Numbered from the stretch's first letter, positions 1 through 11,310 are shown. The stretch: 64,000 nt of DNA from Voacanga thouarsii (GCA_026120185.1 JANUWF010002362.1:3065001-3129000), one strand, 5' to 3'. A program made the numbers and translations. Notes: generated from the letters alone by a model not told the origin.

Positions 1-949
1 GCTGCTAAAATGACCAAAATACCCCTGCTATATAAATAACTGCATTTTGCAATTTAAATATTTCCTAATATCACCATAAGGAAACATTGACCCTAAGGAC
101 AATGCTGTATTAGCAAAGTCTTCGACCTACAGGTGAAATGACTAAAATACCCATCTACACATCGTCGTACATTTAGAGAGGAAGAAGTGTACTAACACCC
201 CTCTAAATGACATCTACCATCCTTAGGCTTCTAGTCCAACGATCCCCGACTTCTTGGAGTGTTTCCGCTTTCCAAGGGAGTTATCCTAAAGCAAACATCC
301 GAGTCATGTTTCCGAGGGCCCTGGACATTTTAGATCATTCGAACAACCACAAGGGGCGATATAGTGTAGAAACTATCTTGTACAAGTCTATCTTAACTAA
401 CTAGTTACATATACCCAATACACAAGTATATTGGTTCTACTATAGAACCTCAACTATAGCATATCAAAGCATATGCTTCCAGTTTTGTCAGATCACCAAC
501 TCATACTCAAGTCGTAGAGTATTAGTCCACGCTGTAGCGGTAGTAGTCTAGGTTTCTATCATATAGTACTTTTAGAAACCACTACTATAGGTCCTGTCCT
601 ATGTATTCGAAATACACTATGTCATGAAGTGAGTGGACTACTCACTGGCTAAAGGTAAGCCATTCCCCATTTGGAATTCATAACATAATAACCTAAACAT
701 GATGAGACTCCCATTCTCATTAATAGGTTAAGAACAAATGTTTATATGTTAAATAACCCGTGATCCATACCTCACTGTGAAAGAACACCATTCACATGGA
801 TCACTTATTTAAACACAATGGGTGTGTTCCAAACGAAATTGTGCACAAACAAAAAATAAATTCACAAACAATTTCTGAAAATAAATTCTTTTATTAAAAT
901 ATTCGATTTTATATCAGAAACCTAGTCTAAGAGGGCATACAATCCAACA
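1..949 (-). mobile_element. Copia-1 family LTR, cut by the window edge
   Basis: On the minus strand this begins TGTTGGATTGTATGCCC at 949 and runs out of the window at position 1. It matches the LTRs at 3,589-5,478, 27,600-29,475 and 52,499-54,378 block by block, including the GGGCCCTGG core and the region around the repeated ATATACCCAA motif. It interrupts the 3' LTR of element T1 next to CTAAC (950-954). The intact T1 LTR carries the similar CTTAAC at that point near 9,270. Whether this is a solo LTR or one end of a full element cannot be told from the window. The U5 end, where related copies carry a short conserved reading frame, lies outside. Confidence 0.85.
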
Positions 950-1685
950 CTAACATCGTTTCCCAAGCCAATTAGAAGAACCCGCATTAATAACTAATGA
1001 TAACAAGTAATCAAATACCAAGGATGATAGAAATTGGATCAAATAACTAAATTAAAATAAAACCATAAATCTCAAAATAATGTCAAATTACACTAAAAAC
1101 ATTGAATACATCATTGTTTAAGAATAAGAAAACAAAGGTAAAAGAAAGTACTCATAGACAAGCCTTCTTCTTCTCATTTGAAGACTCTGTTGAACAACCT
1201 TTCTTGAATGGTGAATCTCTCATTGTTTGAGTGATTGGAACTTTTGCTTTTGGATTCACTCTTTTCTCTTGTGTTTTCTCTTAGTTTTATATGCTTCTTT
1301 GATGCCAAATTTGTTGCTTGAGGAGTTATGGCCGAGTTTCGAAAAATATCAAAATCTTTGGAAAATTACTAAATTCGTGCACAGGATTTTCGTGTCTCCA
1401 AAGTGGACCTGGCGCCGGGTCCAGTCGATCCACCTGGTGTTAGGTGTATTCTATTTTTGCACTGAAGTTTTGCTCTATTTTCTCTATTTGGCCAGAATGG
1501 ACCTGCGCATTATGGAATTTGTCCATTTTTTGCTCGAAATTCACTTAAATTTGCACAAATTTGTCAAAAATACTTCCTACGAGCAAAATGTTAAATAGGA
1601 AGGAATATGCCTAGTTATTATATCAGAAGTATCTCAAAATAACCTCAAATAACTAGAAAAATAGTAATGATTTTAGCCCTTATCA
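950..1685 (-). repeat. T1 3' LTR, partial
   Basis: On the minus strand it starts TGATAAGGGCTAAAATCA, directly after the PPT. It aligns with the left part of the LTR at 8,631-9,786 and with the LTR at 62,379-63,244. A TATA-like box is read on the minus strand at 1,284-1,293. A GC-rich near-palindrome GGACCTGGCGCCGGGTCC lies upstream of it at 1,405-1,422. The U5 part is missing because of the Copia insertion at 949/950. The 123-codon plus-strand frame here is antisense to the LTR and looks fortuitous. Confidence 0.8.
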
Positions 1686-3588
1686 CATACTCTCGCACTT
1701 GAACATTTGCTTGTCTTCAAGTAAAAAACACTTAAGCCAAGAAATTCATCAAGAAAACACAAACCTTTACTCATTCAAAAAATTTTAAGCATAACAAGGA
1801 TTATAATTTCCTTTAAAACTTTGGATAAAACTCTTGTCATTCATCAAACCCTTTGAAAATAATTTAAACTTTGAAATATTTGACAAGACATCACAAAGCT
1901 CTTGAAGTCAAATTAATTAAGACCTTATTCTAAGAAAATTAGTTCACCCTTCAAGTAAAAATATAGATAACATGAATCACAGAAGTCAAGCCATCTACCA
2001 ACTCAAGCATTATAAATCTAAAAATTGCACAACCCAAGTCATAATGTAGGGAAAACACTCCAATTTTTTTTTTCTCTCAGTTTTTTTTAATGACTTAGGG
2101 AATTTATAGCCTTAAGTGCATGGATTTCTTTTCACACACTATATTGGCCCCCTTTTAGTCATTACTCCTAATTTTTTTTCAACATTCTTTCTTTGTTTTG
2201 CTCTTGGGAATTCATGGCCTCGAGAAAGTGGATTTCTCTTCATTATTCGTATTGACCGCCATAACAATACTTTCTCATCTTTAAAGAGGAAACAACAATC
2301 AACTCATTTTCTCAATTTTTCAACTCATAGAAATTTTCCACAATCTTTCCTCTCAAAGATCTTTTATCTTCTCACATTCCTTATCACAATTCAAAGCTAA
2401 GCAAAGTTTAAACCCATAATACAAGAATTAGCCTGTAACTTCCCCACATTCATCATATTCTCCACATTCAAACTAGATGAGTCAAATAATATTCAAACAC
2501 CAATGCATAAACAAGATTAATCCAAATTCTCAAGTCTTGAAAAATATCCCATCCAATAAACTAATTTCATAAAAATCCACCGAATTAATGATAAAAATTC
2601 ATATCCAAGTAAGAAAAAGAATTACAACCATGCTTTTGAAAAACTTTCACATAAAATGATATGGAAAATATATTCAATTCCTAAACTCTCCCCCCACACT
2701 TAAATGGGACATTGTCCTCAATGACAAAAAATACAACAATGAAAGCAAAGCTAAGAAGACCAAAATAAATAAAGAAGAAAAATGGAGAGAAGAAAATACT
2801 TCCATAATCATGTTCCATAAGCTCAAATTAACTCCAAAATCTCTAAACTTTTAAATTTTCAAATCTTCAAAATCAAAAAATTTAGCTTGATACCAAGAAA
2901 ACACCAAGATAATTGATAAAAATTGACAAAGAATATCACCAAACCACTCCTCCATATTTAAACTGGACAATGTCCTTATTGGACAAAATTTAACACAAGA
3001 AAGCATTTCCAAAGGGACTAAAAATGATAAAGGGGGTAGAAAGTTAAGCAATACTCCAAAGTGCAATAATGCTCCAATAAATATTAAAACTTGGAGAAGA
3101 ATAGAAGAGCTTATCCAAGAGGACTTTATTCAAACTTATAAAAGAAAACTCAAATAAAAGCACAAGAAAAATAATAACAAAATAAAGACACACCTAAATA
3201 AAAGAAAACAAACTAAAAAAAAGTACTAATAAAAATCCTAACAAAGTAAATAAAGACATGACTCATTTCTCCACACTTAAGATGGAAAATATTTTCCTTA
3301 TTTGAGGAGGGAAAAGACACTTAATTGACTAAAAAAAAAAAAAAAAAAACCAAACCTAAGATAAAGAAACAAACTCTTTCCATTCATCATGCTTCCTCAT
3401 CAAACCTTTGTAAGAGAAATTAAAGCTTAAAGTAGAAGATAGGCATGATGAATGTAAAAATAAGATAGGGTTTTGAAAAATGAAGGATTCATGGAAAATA
3501 GTAGTTGAAATGAGTGTACATGTATGACCCCCCTTCCGTGGCACCTTTTAAGATATACAAATCAAGTTCTCAACACAAAGTTGTAAAT
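1686..3588 (-). other. T1 internal 3' half with PPT and secondary PPT-like blocks
   Basis: Non-coding in all frames apart from short chance ORFs. The PPT proper is 1,686-1,705, read on the minus strand as a purine stretch followed by the LTR. Three further blocks resemble the Tat/Athila signature 'GACAATGTCC...AAGTGTGGG': 2,690-2,723, 2,947-2,978 and 3,269-3,302. They are spaced roughly 250-320 bp apart. A homopolymer A tract lies at 3,331-3,349. Similar blocks occur in the T3 internal region (60,706 and 60,912), so T1 and T3 share a 3' internal design. Confidence 0.6.
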
Positions 3589-5478
3589 TGTTGGGATGTA
3601 TGCCCTTTAGACTTGGTTTTTGATTTGTATTAATAAAAGTATTTTTCTCAGAAATTGTTTGTGAAATATTCTTTATATTTGTGGACAATTTTCATTGGAA
3701 AAGACTCATTGTGTTTAAGTAAATGGTTCATGTGAATGGAGGTCTTTCACAGTAAAGCATGGACCATGGGACACTTAACATATAAACTACTATTCTTATT
3801 TGGATTGTGAGAATAGTAATCTTATCATGGCAAGGTTATTGTGTTATGAATTCAAAATAGGAAATGGCTTACCTTTAGCCAATGAGTAGTCTTCTCATTT
3901 CATAACACAAGAGTATTTTGAATACGTAAAACATGACCTATAGTAGTGGTTTCTGAAAGTACTATGTGATAAAAACTTAGACTACTACTGCTACAACATG
4001 AACTTAACCTCTACAGTTTGGGTATGAGTTGGTGGTCTGATGAAGCTGGATGCGTATGCTTTGATATACTATAGTTGATGTTCTTTAGAAGGACCAATAT
4101 ACTTGTATGTTGGGTATATGTAACTAGTTAGTCAAGACAGAGTTGTACAAGATATTGTTTATACTACATCGCCCCTTGTGATTGTCTGAATGATCTAATT
4201 ATCCTGGGCCCTGGGGAACATGACTTGGATATTGGCTTTAGGGTAGCTCCCTTAGAAAGCAAAAATATTCCAAGAAGTCGTAGATCATTAGACTAGAAGC
4301 CTAAGAATGGTAGATGTTTTTTAGAGAGGTGTTAGTACACTCTTTCCTCTGTAAATGCACGATGGTGTATAGAGGGGTATTTTAGTCATTTCACTTATAG
4401 GTCGAAGACATATCTAATGCAACATTATCTTTGGGGTCAATATTTCATTATGGTGATATTAGGAAATATTTACATACAAAAATATAGCTATTTATATAGC
4501 AAGGGTATTTTGGTCATTTTAATAGCCAATGTGATATGTCTTTTTGGTCATCGGAATAGCCCGTAAGTCCTAATTATTTTTAAGTCAAGTAAATGGTCTT
4601 TTTGGTCCTCGGAGGTTTAATTTATTTTTGGACTGAAATAAAATAAAGGAATGAGAGAAATTAAATTTATTATCTAGTTTAATTGATTAATTAATTATTC
4701 AGGGCCTAAGCCTAGATTGAATAATTAAAAAATTAACCTAGGCCTAAAGTAGTTAATAAAAGGTTTAAATAATTATTTTATTCATTTGGGATCATTATTT
4801 ATTTATTGGGTTATTTTAATAGGCCCAGGAAATAAATAATTAATGGTTATTATTTTGGGCTCATTAGGTCCAAGGAAAATAATAAATTATTTTTGGCTTA
4901 ATATCCTGGACTAAAGGGTTATTTTAATTCATGGAATAGAAGAGTTAAGGTTAAACCAAACCTCTTCTATTGATAGCCTCCAGGAGTTTTGAAATTTCAA
5001 AACTTCGGTGTTTTGGTGATCAGAGAGTGAAGTGTTGTGGGTCTCTATTGAACGAAAGAAAATACAGAGCATATGAAAAACACAACCTTCTTCTCCTCTC
5101 ACTCTCGTGCGTCTCCTTTTTCCTTTTGTTTTGTCTTCTTGATTTTGCTAATCAATAGCAAAGGGTCAAGAAGAGCCTTTCCTCGCCTAAGTTGCTTCAC
5201 CAACTTAAATTGGGCAGTAGAATATTCTAAGAAGTAAAGGCTTTGCGTTCATGGCCTGGAGAAGTAGGCGGATTGCTGGTTTTCAATCGGAGGTTTCGAA
5301 AGTCCTTGAGACCGCATTTGTTGAGGGAGCTTTTCCAATATTTTCATTAGCTTCTTCACACGTAAAGAGAATAACAAAGAACAGAAGTATTATTTTTTTT
5401 CCTTTCGGTACTCTCTGTGCTTGATTTTTGCCATTGATGGCTCATGCATGCATAGTTTTTGTCATTATCAGAGCTTTA
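3589..5478 (+). repeat. Copia-1a 5' LTR
   Basis: Runs from TGTTGGGATGTATGCCC to GAGCTTTA, 1,890 bp, the same length class as the Copia-1b LTRs (1,876 and 1,880 bp). The last two bases are TA. The 3' copy ends TTCA, so CA has probably mutated here. A PBS follows two bases later. The final 600 bp are repeated at 6,901-7,548. A short reading frame at 5,251-5,424 resembles those in the other Copia LTRs of the window. Confidence 0.88.
5251..5424 (+). other. Short conserved reading frame in Copia LTR (candidate mini-exon)
   Basis: ATG at 5,251 opens a 57-codon frame beginning MAWRSRRIAG. The truncated 3' LTR copy begins MPRRSRRL at 7,322 but has lost one base after the RSRR codons. Past that deletion, the frame matching this copy still reads similar residues (ETxFVEGxFP). 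Three other LTR pairs or copies carry frames with the same MxRSRRL-like start. A possible GT donor sits at 5,362 (CAC|GTAAAG), in the same place as TGG|GTGAAG in the 3' copy. It could be a leader exon, an upstream ORF or chance; the repeated start motif argues against pure chance. Confidence 0.4.
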
Positions 5479-5479
5479 G

Positions 5480-5492
5480 TTAGTATTAGAGC
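5480..5492 (+). promoter_or_regulatory. Copia-1a primer-binding site (initiator Met tRNA type)
   Basis: TTAGTATTAGAGC directly follows the 5' LTR. It resembles the common plant Copia PBS TGGTATCAGAGC with two or three changes. Copia-1b carries the equivalent at 52,482-52,497. Confidence 0.75.
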
Positions 5493-6900
5493 AAGTTGTT
5501 TTGAAAGGCTTAGGATTGATGCATGCTAGTTAATAAAACTAGCAAGACTAATTTTAATGAATACCATGAGATCTTTCGCTATTTTGGTATGGGTAGATTG
5601 TCTGTAAACCTCACGATTGAGGTATAAGAAATGCTGTAAGAAATTGTTTAATGCTTTCTATAGCCATCGTGTAAACCCGATTTGAAAGGGTATAGGTGGG
5701 TGTGATGTTTTTTGAGGAAAAATGTAACAAGAAATTGCCTTGGATCGATCGCGATGAGTTGTAAAGTGTTCTGGAAAATTGCAGATGGAAATCAGCGAAA
5801 AAAAAAGAATGAGGAAGATGGACCGAGCTACCAAGCCTAGCTGTCAAGTCGAGCCAAGCTGTAGCTCAGTCTGCCTGGAGCCGAGGCAACGCCCAGGCCA
5901 GCCGTAGCCGGGCCTAGGTGAGCCTCGGCTCGGCCGCGCCAGACGGGACGTAGAGAGCATCCTGGGCAGGATGTAATGATGCTTCCTGAGGCAGAAGTGG
6001 GTCGCGGGCACCCTTTCGCGGTCTATGGTCCATGGGTCTTTCCATGGGCCATGATCCTGTGTGGTGGGTGCACAAGATAAATAAGAAAAAAAATAAAATA
6101 TATATATTTTTTATTCCTTTGTAATTTTTGGATTTTTTTTTTATTTTGGTCTCATACCAGGTGAAGTTATTATTTTTGCAATAGTTTATATTCATTGAAT
6201 ATTTTGCATGAAAAATAATAGTAAAAGATTTTAGGATTAAATAAGACCATTAATTAATTTAATTAATATGTTTAATTCTATTATTTGGGCACTTATGATT
6301 AAAAATAAAAAAATAGGAAAACGTTTACAATTTTCTAGCATGCTATTTATTTTAAGTCCTATGTGCACATTTTCTCAAAGACCAAAGTCTTTGGGAAATT
6401 TTATTTGACAAGGAAAAATATTTTTCTTTAATTAAATAGTTACTTGAACTTAAACAAAAATTAATCATTGGTTATTTTCTTAAAGGTTCTTTATCCTTAA
6501 CATAAAAAATATTTTGAATTTAGAAATTTTGGTAAGTTAAAATGGAAAGCCATTTTAATTCATTTTAGTAAAGGAAAAATTATTTTTGTCAAATAAAAAC
6601 TTGAAATCAAAATCTCTAGGAAATTTTAAATGGAAAAATTTTGAAATTATTAAGGTTTTAACTTAAATAAAATTAATCCATGAGGAAAAATTTTTCAAAG
6701 GATATAAACCTTGACATAGAAATTTTTTATGGATTTAGATATTTTATTTTAAGTTAAAAGAGAACTTAATTGAAAATTTTCAAATGACATTTTTTCAAAA
6801 AAAACCCTTATTTAAAAAACTAAGTGGGAGAGGGGTTCCAATGGCCCTATGGCTTCCATCACGATCCTTATTAGAGATCGTGAGTCTCCTCGTGTCACTC
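5493..6900 (+). other. Copia-1a untranslated leader with GC-rich block
   Basis: No convincing coding frame. 5,823-6,060 is strikingly GC-rich in an otherwise AT-rich window and contains an inverted repeat around AAGCTGTAGCTC (5,851-5,869). The homologous leader of Copia-1b carries a similar block at about 51,900-52,130 with the hairpin-forming CGAGCTACAGCTCG at 51,993-52,006. From 6,070 to 6,880 the leader is AT-rich and aligns with 51,230-51,830 of Copia-1b in reverse. The block may be an RNA structure for packaging or translation; that is inference. The leader ends at the deletion junction near 6,900. Confidence 0.6.
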
Positions 6901-7548
6901 TAAAAATAAATAATTAATGGTTATTATTTTGGACTCATTGAGTCCAAAAAAATAATAAATTATTTTTGGCCTAATAGCCTAGACTAAAGGGTTATTTAAT
7001 TCACGAAACGGAATGTTAAGGCTAAGCCAAACCTTTTTTGTTGATAGCCTCTGGGAGTTTTGAAATTTCAAAACCCCGGTGTTTTGGTGATCAGAGAGTG
7101 AAGTGTCTGGGTCTTTGTTGAACGAAAAAAAATACAGAGCACATGAAAAACACAACCTTCTTCTCCTCTCATTCTCATGCGTCTCCTTTTCCCTTTTATT
7201 TTATCTTCTTGATTTTGCTAATCAACAGCAAAGGATCAAGAAGAGCCTTTCCTCGTCTAAGTTGTTTCACCAACTAAAATTAGGTGGTGGAATATTTTGA
7301 GAAGCAAAAGGCTTCGTGTTCATGCCCCGGAGAAGTAGGCGATTGCTGATTTTCAACCGGAGATTTCTTCAGTCCCTGAGACCTCATTTGTCGAGGGAGA
7401 TTTTCCAGTATTTTCATCAGCTTCTTCATGGGTGAAGAGAATAACAAAGCATAGAGGTGTTGTTTTTTTTCCTTCTGTTGCTCTCTATGCTTGATTTTTG
7501 CCACTGATAGCTCGTGCATGCATGGTTTTTGTCATTATCAGAGCTTCA
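6901..7548 (+). repeat. Copia-1a 3' LTR, 5'-truncated
   Basis: Aligns with the last part of the LTR at 3,589-5,478, starting from the AAATAAATAATTAATGG match, and ends GCTTCA before the TSD TAAAT. Only the U5-proximal third remains. The short frame starting MPRRSRRL at 7,322-7,435 carries a one-base deletion relative to the 5' copy. Confidence 0.85.
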
Positions 7549-7731
7549 TAAATTATGTCTAAAAAGTGTATAGATATTAGAATCACCACTTATCCCTTCA
7601 AAAGATTTGTCACAATTAAAATTTCCCTTTAAACTTAGTAGTTGAGTTCTTAAAGATGGGATCAAGAAATCCTTACTTTTTTATGCTTGGTCTACAAAAA
7701 CTAAGTTACTTCTCTTTGGATAGGGTGAAGG

Positions 7732-8271
7732 CTAGAATTTGTCAGCATCCTCTAAGGACTTCGTACGATACAACATTGAAAGATCCAACTCCTTGAGGCA
7801 TGTGAAGCTTAACACATCATCATTTGGACCATTGTTCTCCAATAATTGAGAGGAACCTAAAAAATAAAGTGACAAAGAGAAGTTAGAATTATTAGCACAT
7901 AGAGTAGAATCGAATACCTCCCTTTCCACATTAGGCAATTGTTCTTCATATTCTTTCTCCTTTCCTTGGGGATTCTCTTGTGCAAATGTATGGGTCTTTA
8001 TGGCATCTTCAACCAAATTGGCTAGTTGTGTTCTTTGATGGCTTATATGTTGGGATACTTCTTCATGCCACTTAATGGACATGTTTGTATTGGCAACAAA
8101 GGATTTGATTGAAGCTTCAAATGACGACTCACTAAAAGCATCAATAGGAGCTTGCAAATTTGTCAAATTCTCATTATTATAACACCTTTGACATTCTGCC
8201 CATGGCCACATATATTCCCATAGTTGATTGTTCATGATGATGATTTTAACCTCGTACTCAAAGAAAAACAA
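7732..8271 (-). CDS. Unrecognised T1 gag-like open reading frame
   Basis: A 179-codon minus-strand frame starting about 330 bp downstream of the PBS, where gag is expected. It is hydrophilic and rich in Glu, Gln and Asn, with a helix-prone middle segment (around residues 70-125) that resembles the coiled-coil C-terminal parts of plant Tat-type gag. No zinc knuckle or protease motif is visible. An internal Met (residue 13, before NNQLWEYMW) is an alternative start. The Copia insertion at 7,548 lies about 180 bp past the stop, so the frame may have ended naturally or been shortened. Expression is doubtful. Confidence 0.4.
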   Translation of the reverse strand: MFFFEYEVKIIIMNNQLWEYMWPWAECQRCYNNENLTNLQAPIDAFSESSFEASIKSFVANTNMSIKWHEEVSQHISHQRTQLANLVEDAIKTHTFAQENPQGKEKEYEEQLPNVEREVFDSTLCANNSNFSLSLYFLGSSQLLENNGPNDDVLSFTCLKELDLSMLYRTKSLEDADKF

Positions 8272-8604
8272 AAATCATATCGAAAAGAAAAATAAAAACA
8301 AACAAAAATAATAGAAAAACAAAGAAAAGGAAAAAAATAATAAAAAGCAAAAAATAATAGAAAAATAAAGAAAAGAAAAACACACACATGAGATATATTC
8401 ATAAACTATCTAAACACAAAAGTTAGTGGTATTTATAAGTATAACATGAACTAAGCTTAGTCAATTAAGGCACACAATGTTACAAACAACAAGATATAAC
8501 ACCAATTTACACAAAGAACATATATACATATTTACATATAGACATATGGACATATAAACATATAAATATCGTTAAATCAACAAAATCCAAGCTTTTATGA
8601 TATT

Positions 8605-8624
8605 GTTCCCCGACAATGGTGCCA
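8605..8624 (-). promoter_or_regulatory. T1 primer-binding site (tRNA-Asp type)
   Basis: Read on the minus strand this is TGGCACCATTGTCGGGGAAC, a few bases inside the 5' LTR end. It resembles TGGCGCCGTTGCCGGGGA, the Athila/Tat PBS complementary to tRNA-Asp, with CpG-type changes. It fixes the orientation of T1. Confidence 0.8.
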
Positions 8625-8630
8625 AAAACT

Positions 8631-9786
8631 TGATGCATAAATTTGGGTGTATAAAAATTATCAAATTTAAATCCATCCCTTAATCAAGTTTCAATTAAAA
8701 CATTAATCCCAAAATAAACATACGAGCAAGTATACTCATCACAAGCATAACATAGAGAATTAACAAGTATCGATCCTCAAAGTAATAAGTGCACACTAGT
8801 CACTTTTCATTCATTGTTTAACCAACCAAATAAAGTAATAAGATAATAAAAAGAAAAACAAAGAAATATGTACAATTCAAGAATGTAGGAATATGCAATG
8901 TAGGCAATTATCCTAGAAAACATGATAATGAATCATCTAGCAATTATCTTAAGTAATCATCATCTTGGAATCATGAAGGAATATAAAGTAAAATTCAATC
9001 GTTTCCCAAATCGTGAATCTACTTATATAGATTCAACTTCTTTCTCAATCCATGAAATCACTATCTTTTGATTAAATTAGTAGATTTTCTAATTAAACCA
9101 ACATAACCAAAACTTGCATTAAACTTAATTCCTCATAAACATGAAATTAGCTAATGACCCTTTGCTCGAGGTGAAATTAACAAATCTTTGATCACTTTAA
9201 TCCTTTAATATTAACTTCATTTTCCAAGTCCATTAAGATTTGACAAATACGAAATCAATACAATGAACTCTTAACATCGTTTCCCAAGCCAATTAAAAGA
9301 ACCCGCATCAATAACCAATGATAACAAGTAATCAAATATCAAGAATGATAGAAAATTGATCAAATAACTAAATTAATACAAAACCATAAATCCCAAAATA
9401 GTGTCAAATTATAATAAAAGTATTGAATACATTATTGTTTAAGAACAAGAAAACAAAGGTAAAATAAAGCACTCATAGACAAGCTTCCTTCTTCTCATTT
9501 GAAGACTCTCTTGAACAACCCTCCTTGAAAGATGAATCTCTCCTTCTTTGAGTGATTGGAATTTTTTATTTTAGATTCACTCTTTTTTCTTGGTTTTATA
9601 GGCTTGGTGCCTTAGCTGGACCTGGCACCAGGTGTATTCTGGAGTTTGTCCACTTTTTACTCAAAATTCACTTAAATCTGTACAAATTTGTCCACTTCCT
9701 AAGGAGTATGCCTAGTTTTTACATCAAAAGTATCTCAATTTAACCTCAAATAATAAGGTAAATAGTGATGATTTTAGCCCCTATCA
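8631..9786 (-). repeat. T1 5' LTR
   Basis: 1,156 bp, bounded by TG/CA (minus strand: TGATAGGGGCTAAAATCA to TTTATGCATCA). A minus-strand TATA-like box is at 9,592-9,602, and the GC-rich dyad ACCTGGCACCAGGT lies just upstream at 9,620-9,633. The U5 part carries the motif AAGTATCGATCCTC (8,765-8,778), shared by all Tat-type LTRs here. The U5 half aligns with T2 (14,062-15,604) while the U3 half differs, so T1 and T2 are separate families with a common tail. Confidence 0.85.
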
Positions 9787-11310
9787 TTTTTCCACTCACT
9801 TACTTCTTCCAAACCCTATCTTATATGAAAGAAAAGATTGAGCTCTTTGACCATCCAACCAAGAATGGAAGCCTCAAGAATCTTCCATCCTCCTCCCCTC
9901 GTATCATACCTAAAGTTTCTTCTAATATGGCATGCTTCGCATCTTTGACATTTTTGCTAAAAAAAAGCAAGCATTTGCTCAGATTGACCGACTATCTAGA
10001 AGCACTCTCATAAGAGAAGAGGATCCTCTTAATTACCGCATGTTAGAAGAATCAACTTTAGCAAAAAGTAAACTATCATCAACAAAAAATAAATGGGAAA
10101 CCTTTGGGCCATTGATACTAAATTTCATACCTTCAAGATTACTACAATCCTTCTCATATAATACCACAGTAGACAGGCCTTCAAAATAGATAATAAACAA
10201 AAAAAAGGGGCAAAGGATCCCCTTGGAAAATACCATGGCTAGGAGAAAAAGGTGGCGACGACACATTATTAATGAGAAGGAGAAAGAAACAGAAGAAACA
10301 GAAGACATAACCAGCTGCATAACAGACTCAGGAAAATTCATATGCAACATCATACCTCCAAAAGGACCATTCAACATGGTCGAAGCCTTCTGCATATCGA
10401 GCTTAGGACCACGAAAAGGGATTGAGCAGTAGGATCTTGATGTGAGATTAGAAAATGCTTCAAAGACTATCGCTACGTTATCTGTAATAAAACATCCTAG
10501 AATAAAGGTATATTGAGGTTCCCCAATAATTAAATCTAAAAAAAGCATTATTCAGTTTGTAAAAATTCTTAAGATGAACTTGTAAACTATGCTTTAGAGA
10601 CTAATGGGTCGAAAATCCACCATCTTTACAGCTTGTTTGACTTGTGGCACAAGGACGATATATGTGTAATTAAGTCCATGAATGTCTGCCTTCCCTGCAA
10701 GGAAGCTAAGGACAAAATTAGAGACATCATCCTTCATAATATACTAATAATATTTCAAAAAAATTCCCTGCATTCCACCAAGATCTGGAGCTTTTGAATT
10801 AGGAAGCTGAGATAAAGCAAGATCAATATTAGCCTGAGTGAAGGGCTGAGAGAGCTCTTGTTTCTGAGAATTTGAAAACCTTTTGCAAGAAAGGTAGGAA
10901 AAATCTATAGCACTTGTTCCAAAGAAGGAAAATAAAGCTGAGAAATAAGAGTTAGCAATTTGATGAAAAGCAAGCATAAAAGAGAATGCCTCACCAGCAT
11001 CATTTTGCAACTTTAATGTGGCATTTCGTAATTGTCTAACCACAACTTTCCTATGAAAATAGGAAGTGTTTCGATCACCAGCTTAAACCATTTTTCTCGA
11101 CTTCGCACTGGCTAGTATAACACCTCCATAGCTTGCAATTCTTCTAACTCACCGCACAACTTACAATCTAATTCGATAGAAAATTGGTCACACTTACGCA
11201 ATTGGTAGAATTGGTCCTGAAGCTTCAAAACCTGCTTGCTCAAGCTACCATACTTTTGTTGACTCAATGATAGCAACTTATCACGAGCACAAGCAATTTT
11301 TTAGAATATA
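9787..11310 (-). pseudogene. LINE (L1-type) reverse transcriptase fragment
   Basis: Minus-strand translations show plant non-LTR RT pieces in order. Around 11,310-11,045 lies a helical linker with a WFKLxxxNT-like motif. 11,043-10,744 contains LPNSKAPDLGGMQGIFLKYY, matching the L1 motif 'NKAPGPDGMP'. 10,743-10,560 reads a decayed 'HIVLVPQVKQ...DFRPISL'-like stretch. 10,548-10,033 includes a 'G+LCPFFLFIIYFEGLS' block and the catalytic FVDD within HLFFVDDSLLFAK. Sequence down to 9,787 probably continues with a 'GLPxxxGRSK'-like motif. Frameshifts and stops occur throughout, so it is dead. It is interrupted on the left by T1. No poly-A tail is seen, as expected if the 3' end lies beyond T1. Confidence 0.8.

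Larger units (their letters stand above)
3589..7548 (+). mobile_element. Copia-1a element with a large internal deletion
   Basis: A plus-strand Copia-type element flanked by a perfect TSD TAAAT (3,584-3,588 and 7,549-7,553). It consists of a complete 5' LTR, a PBS, a GC-rich leader and only the last ~650 bp of a 3' LTR. The gag-pol region and the first two thirds of the 3' LTR are gone. The junction near 6,900 lies at a short A/T-rich match (AAATAAATAATTAATGG) also present in the 5' LTR near 4,830, which suggests microhomology-mediated deletion. The leader matches that of Copia-1b at 50.9-52.5 kb, so both belong to one family or close subfamilies. Confidence 0.88.
950..9786 (-). mobile_element. 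Tat/Athila-like non-autonomous LTR element T1
   Basis: A minus-strand LTR retrotransposon. Its 5' LTR is 8,631-9,786, a PBS resembling the 3' end of tRNA-Asp follows at 8,605-8,624, and the internal region continues to a PPT at 1,686-1,705 and a 3' LTR from 1,685 leftward. Excluding the Copia insertion at 3,589-7,548, the internal region is only about 3 kb and shows no reverse transcriptase or integrase motif. It therefore appears non-autonomous and would depend on enzymes from a relative. The 3' LTR is itself broken by a Copia LTR at 1-949, so the second target-site copy lies outside the window. The element sits in a LINE. Confidence 0.8.

Noticed and set aside
1227..1598. 123-codon ORF with hydrophobic N-terminus
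   Set aside because: It lies wholly in the T1 LTR and is antisense to it; the related LTRs do not preserve it.
9765..10432. Plus-strand ORFs antisense to the LINE
   Set aside because: The minus-strand frame shows genuine LINE RT motifs; these are shadows.
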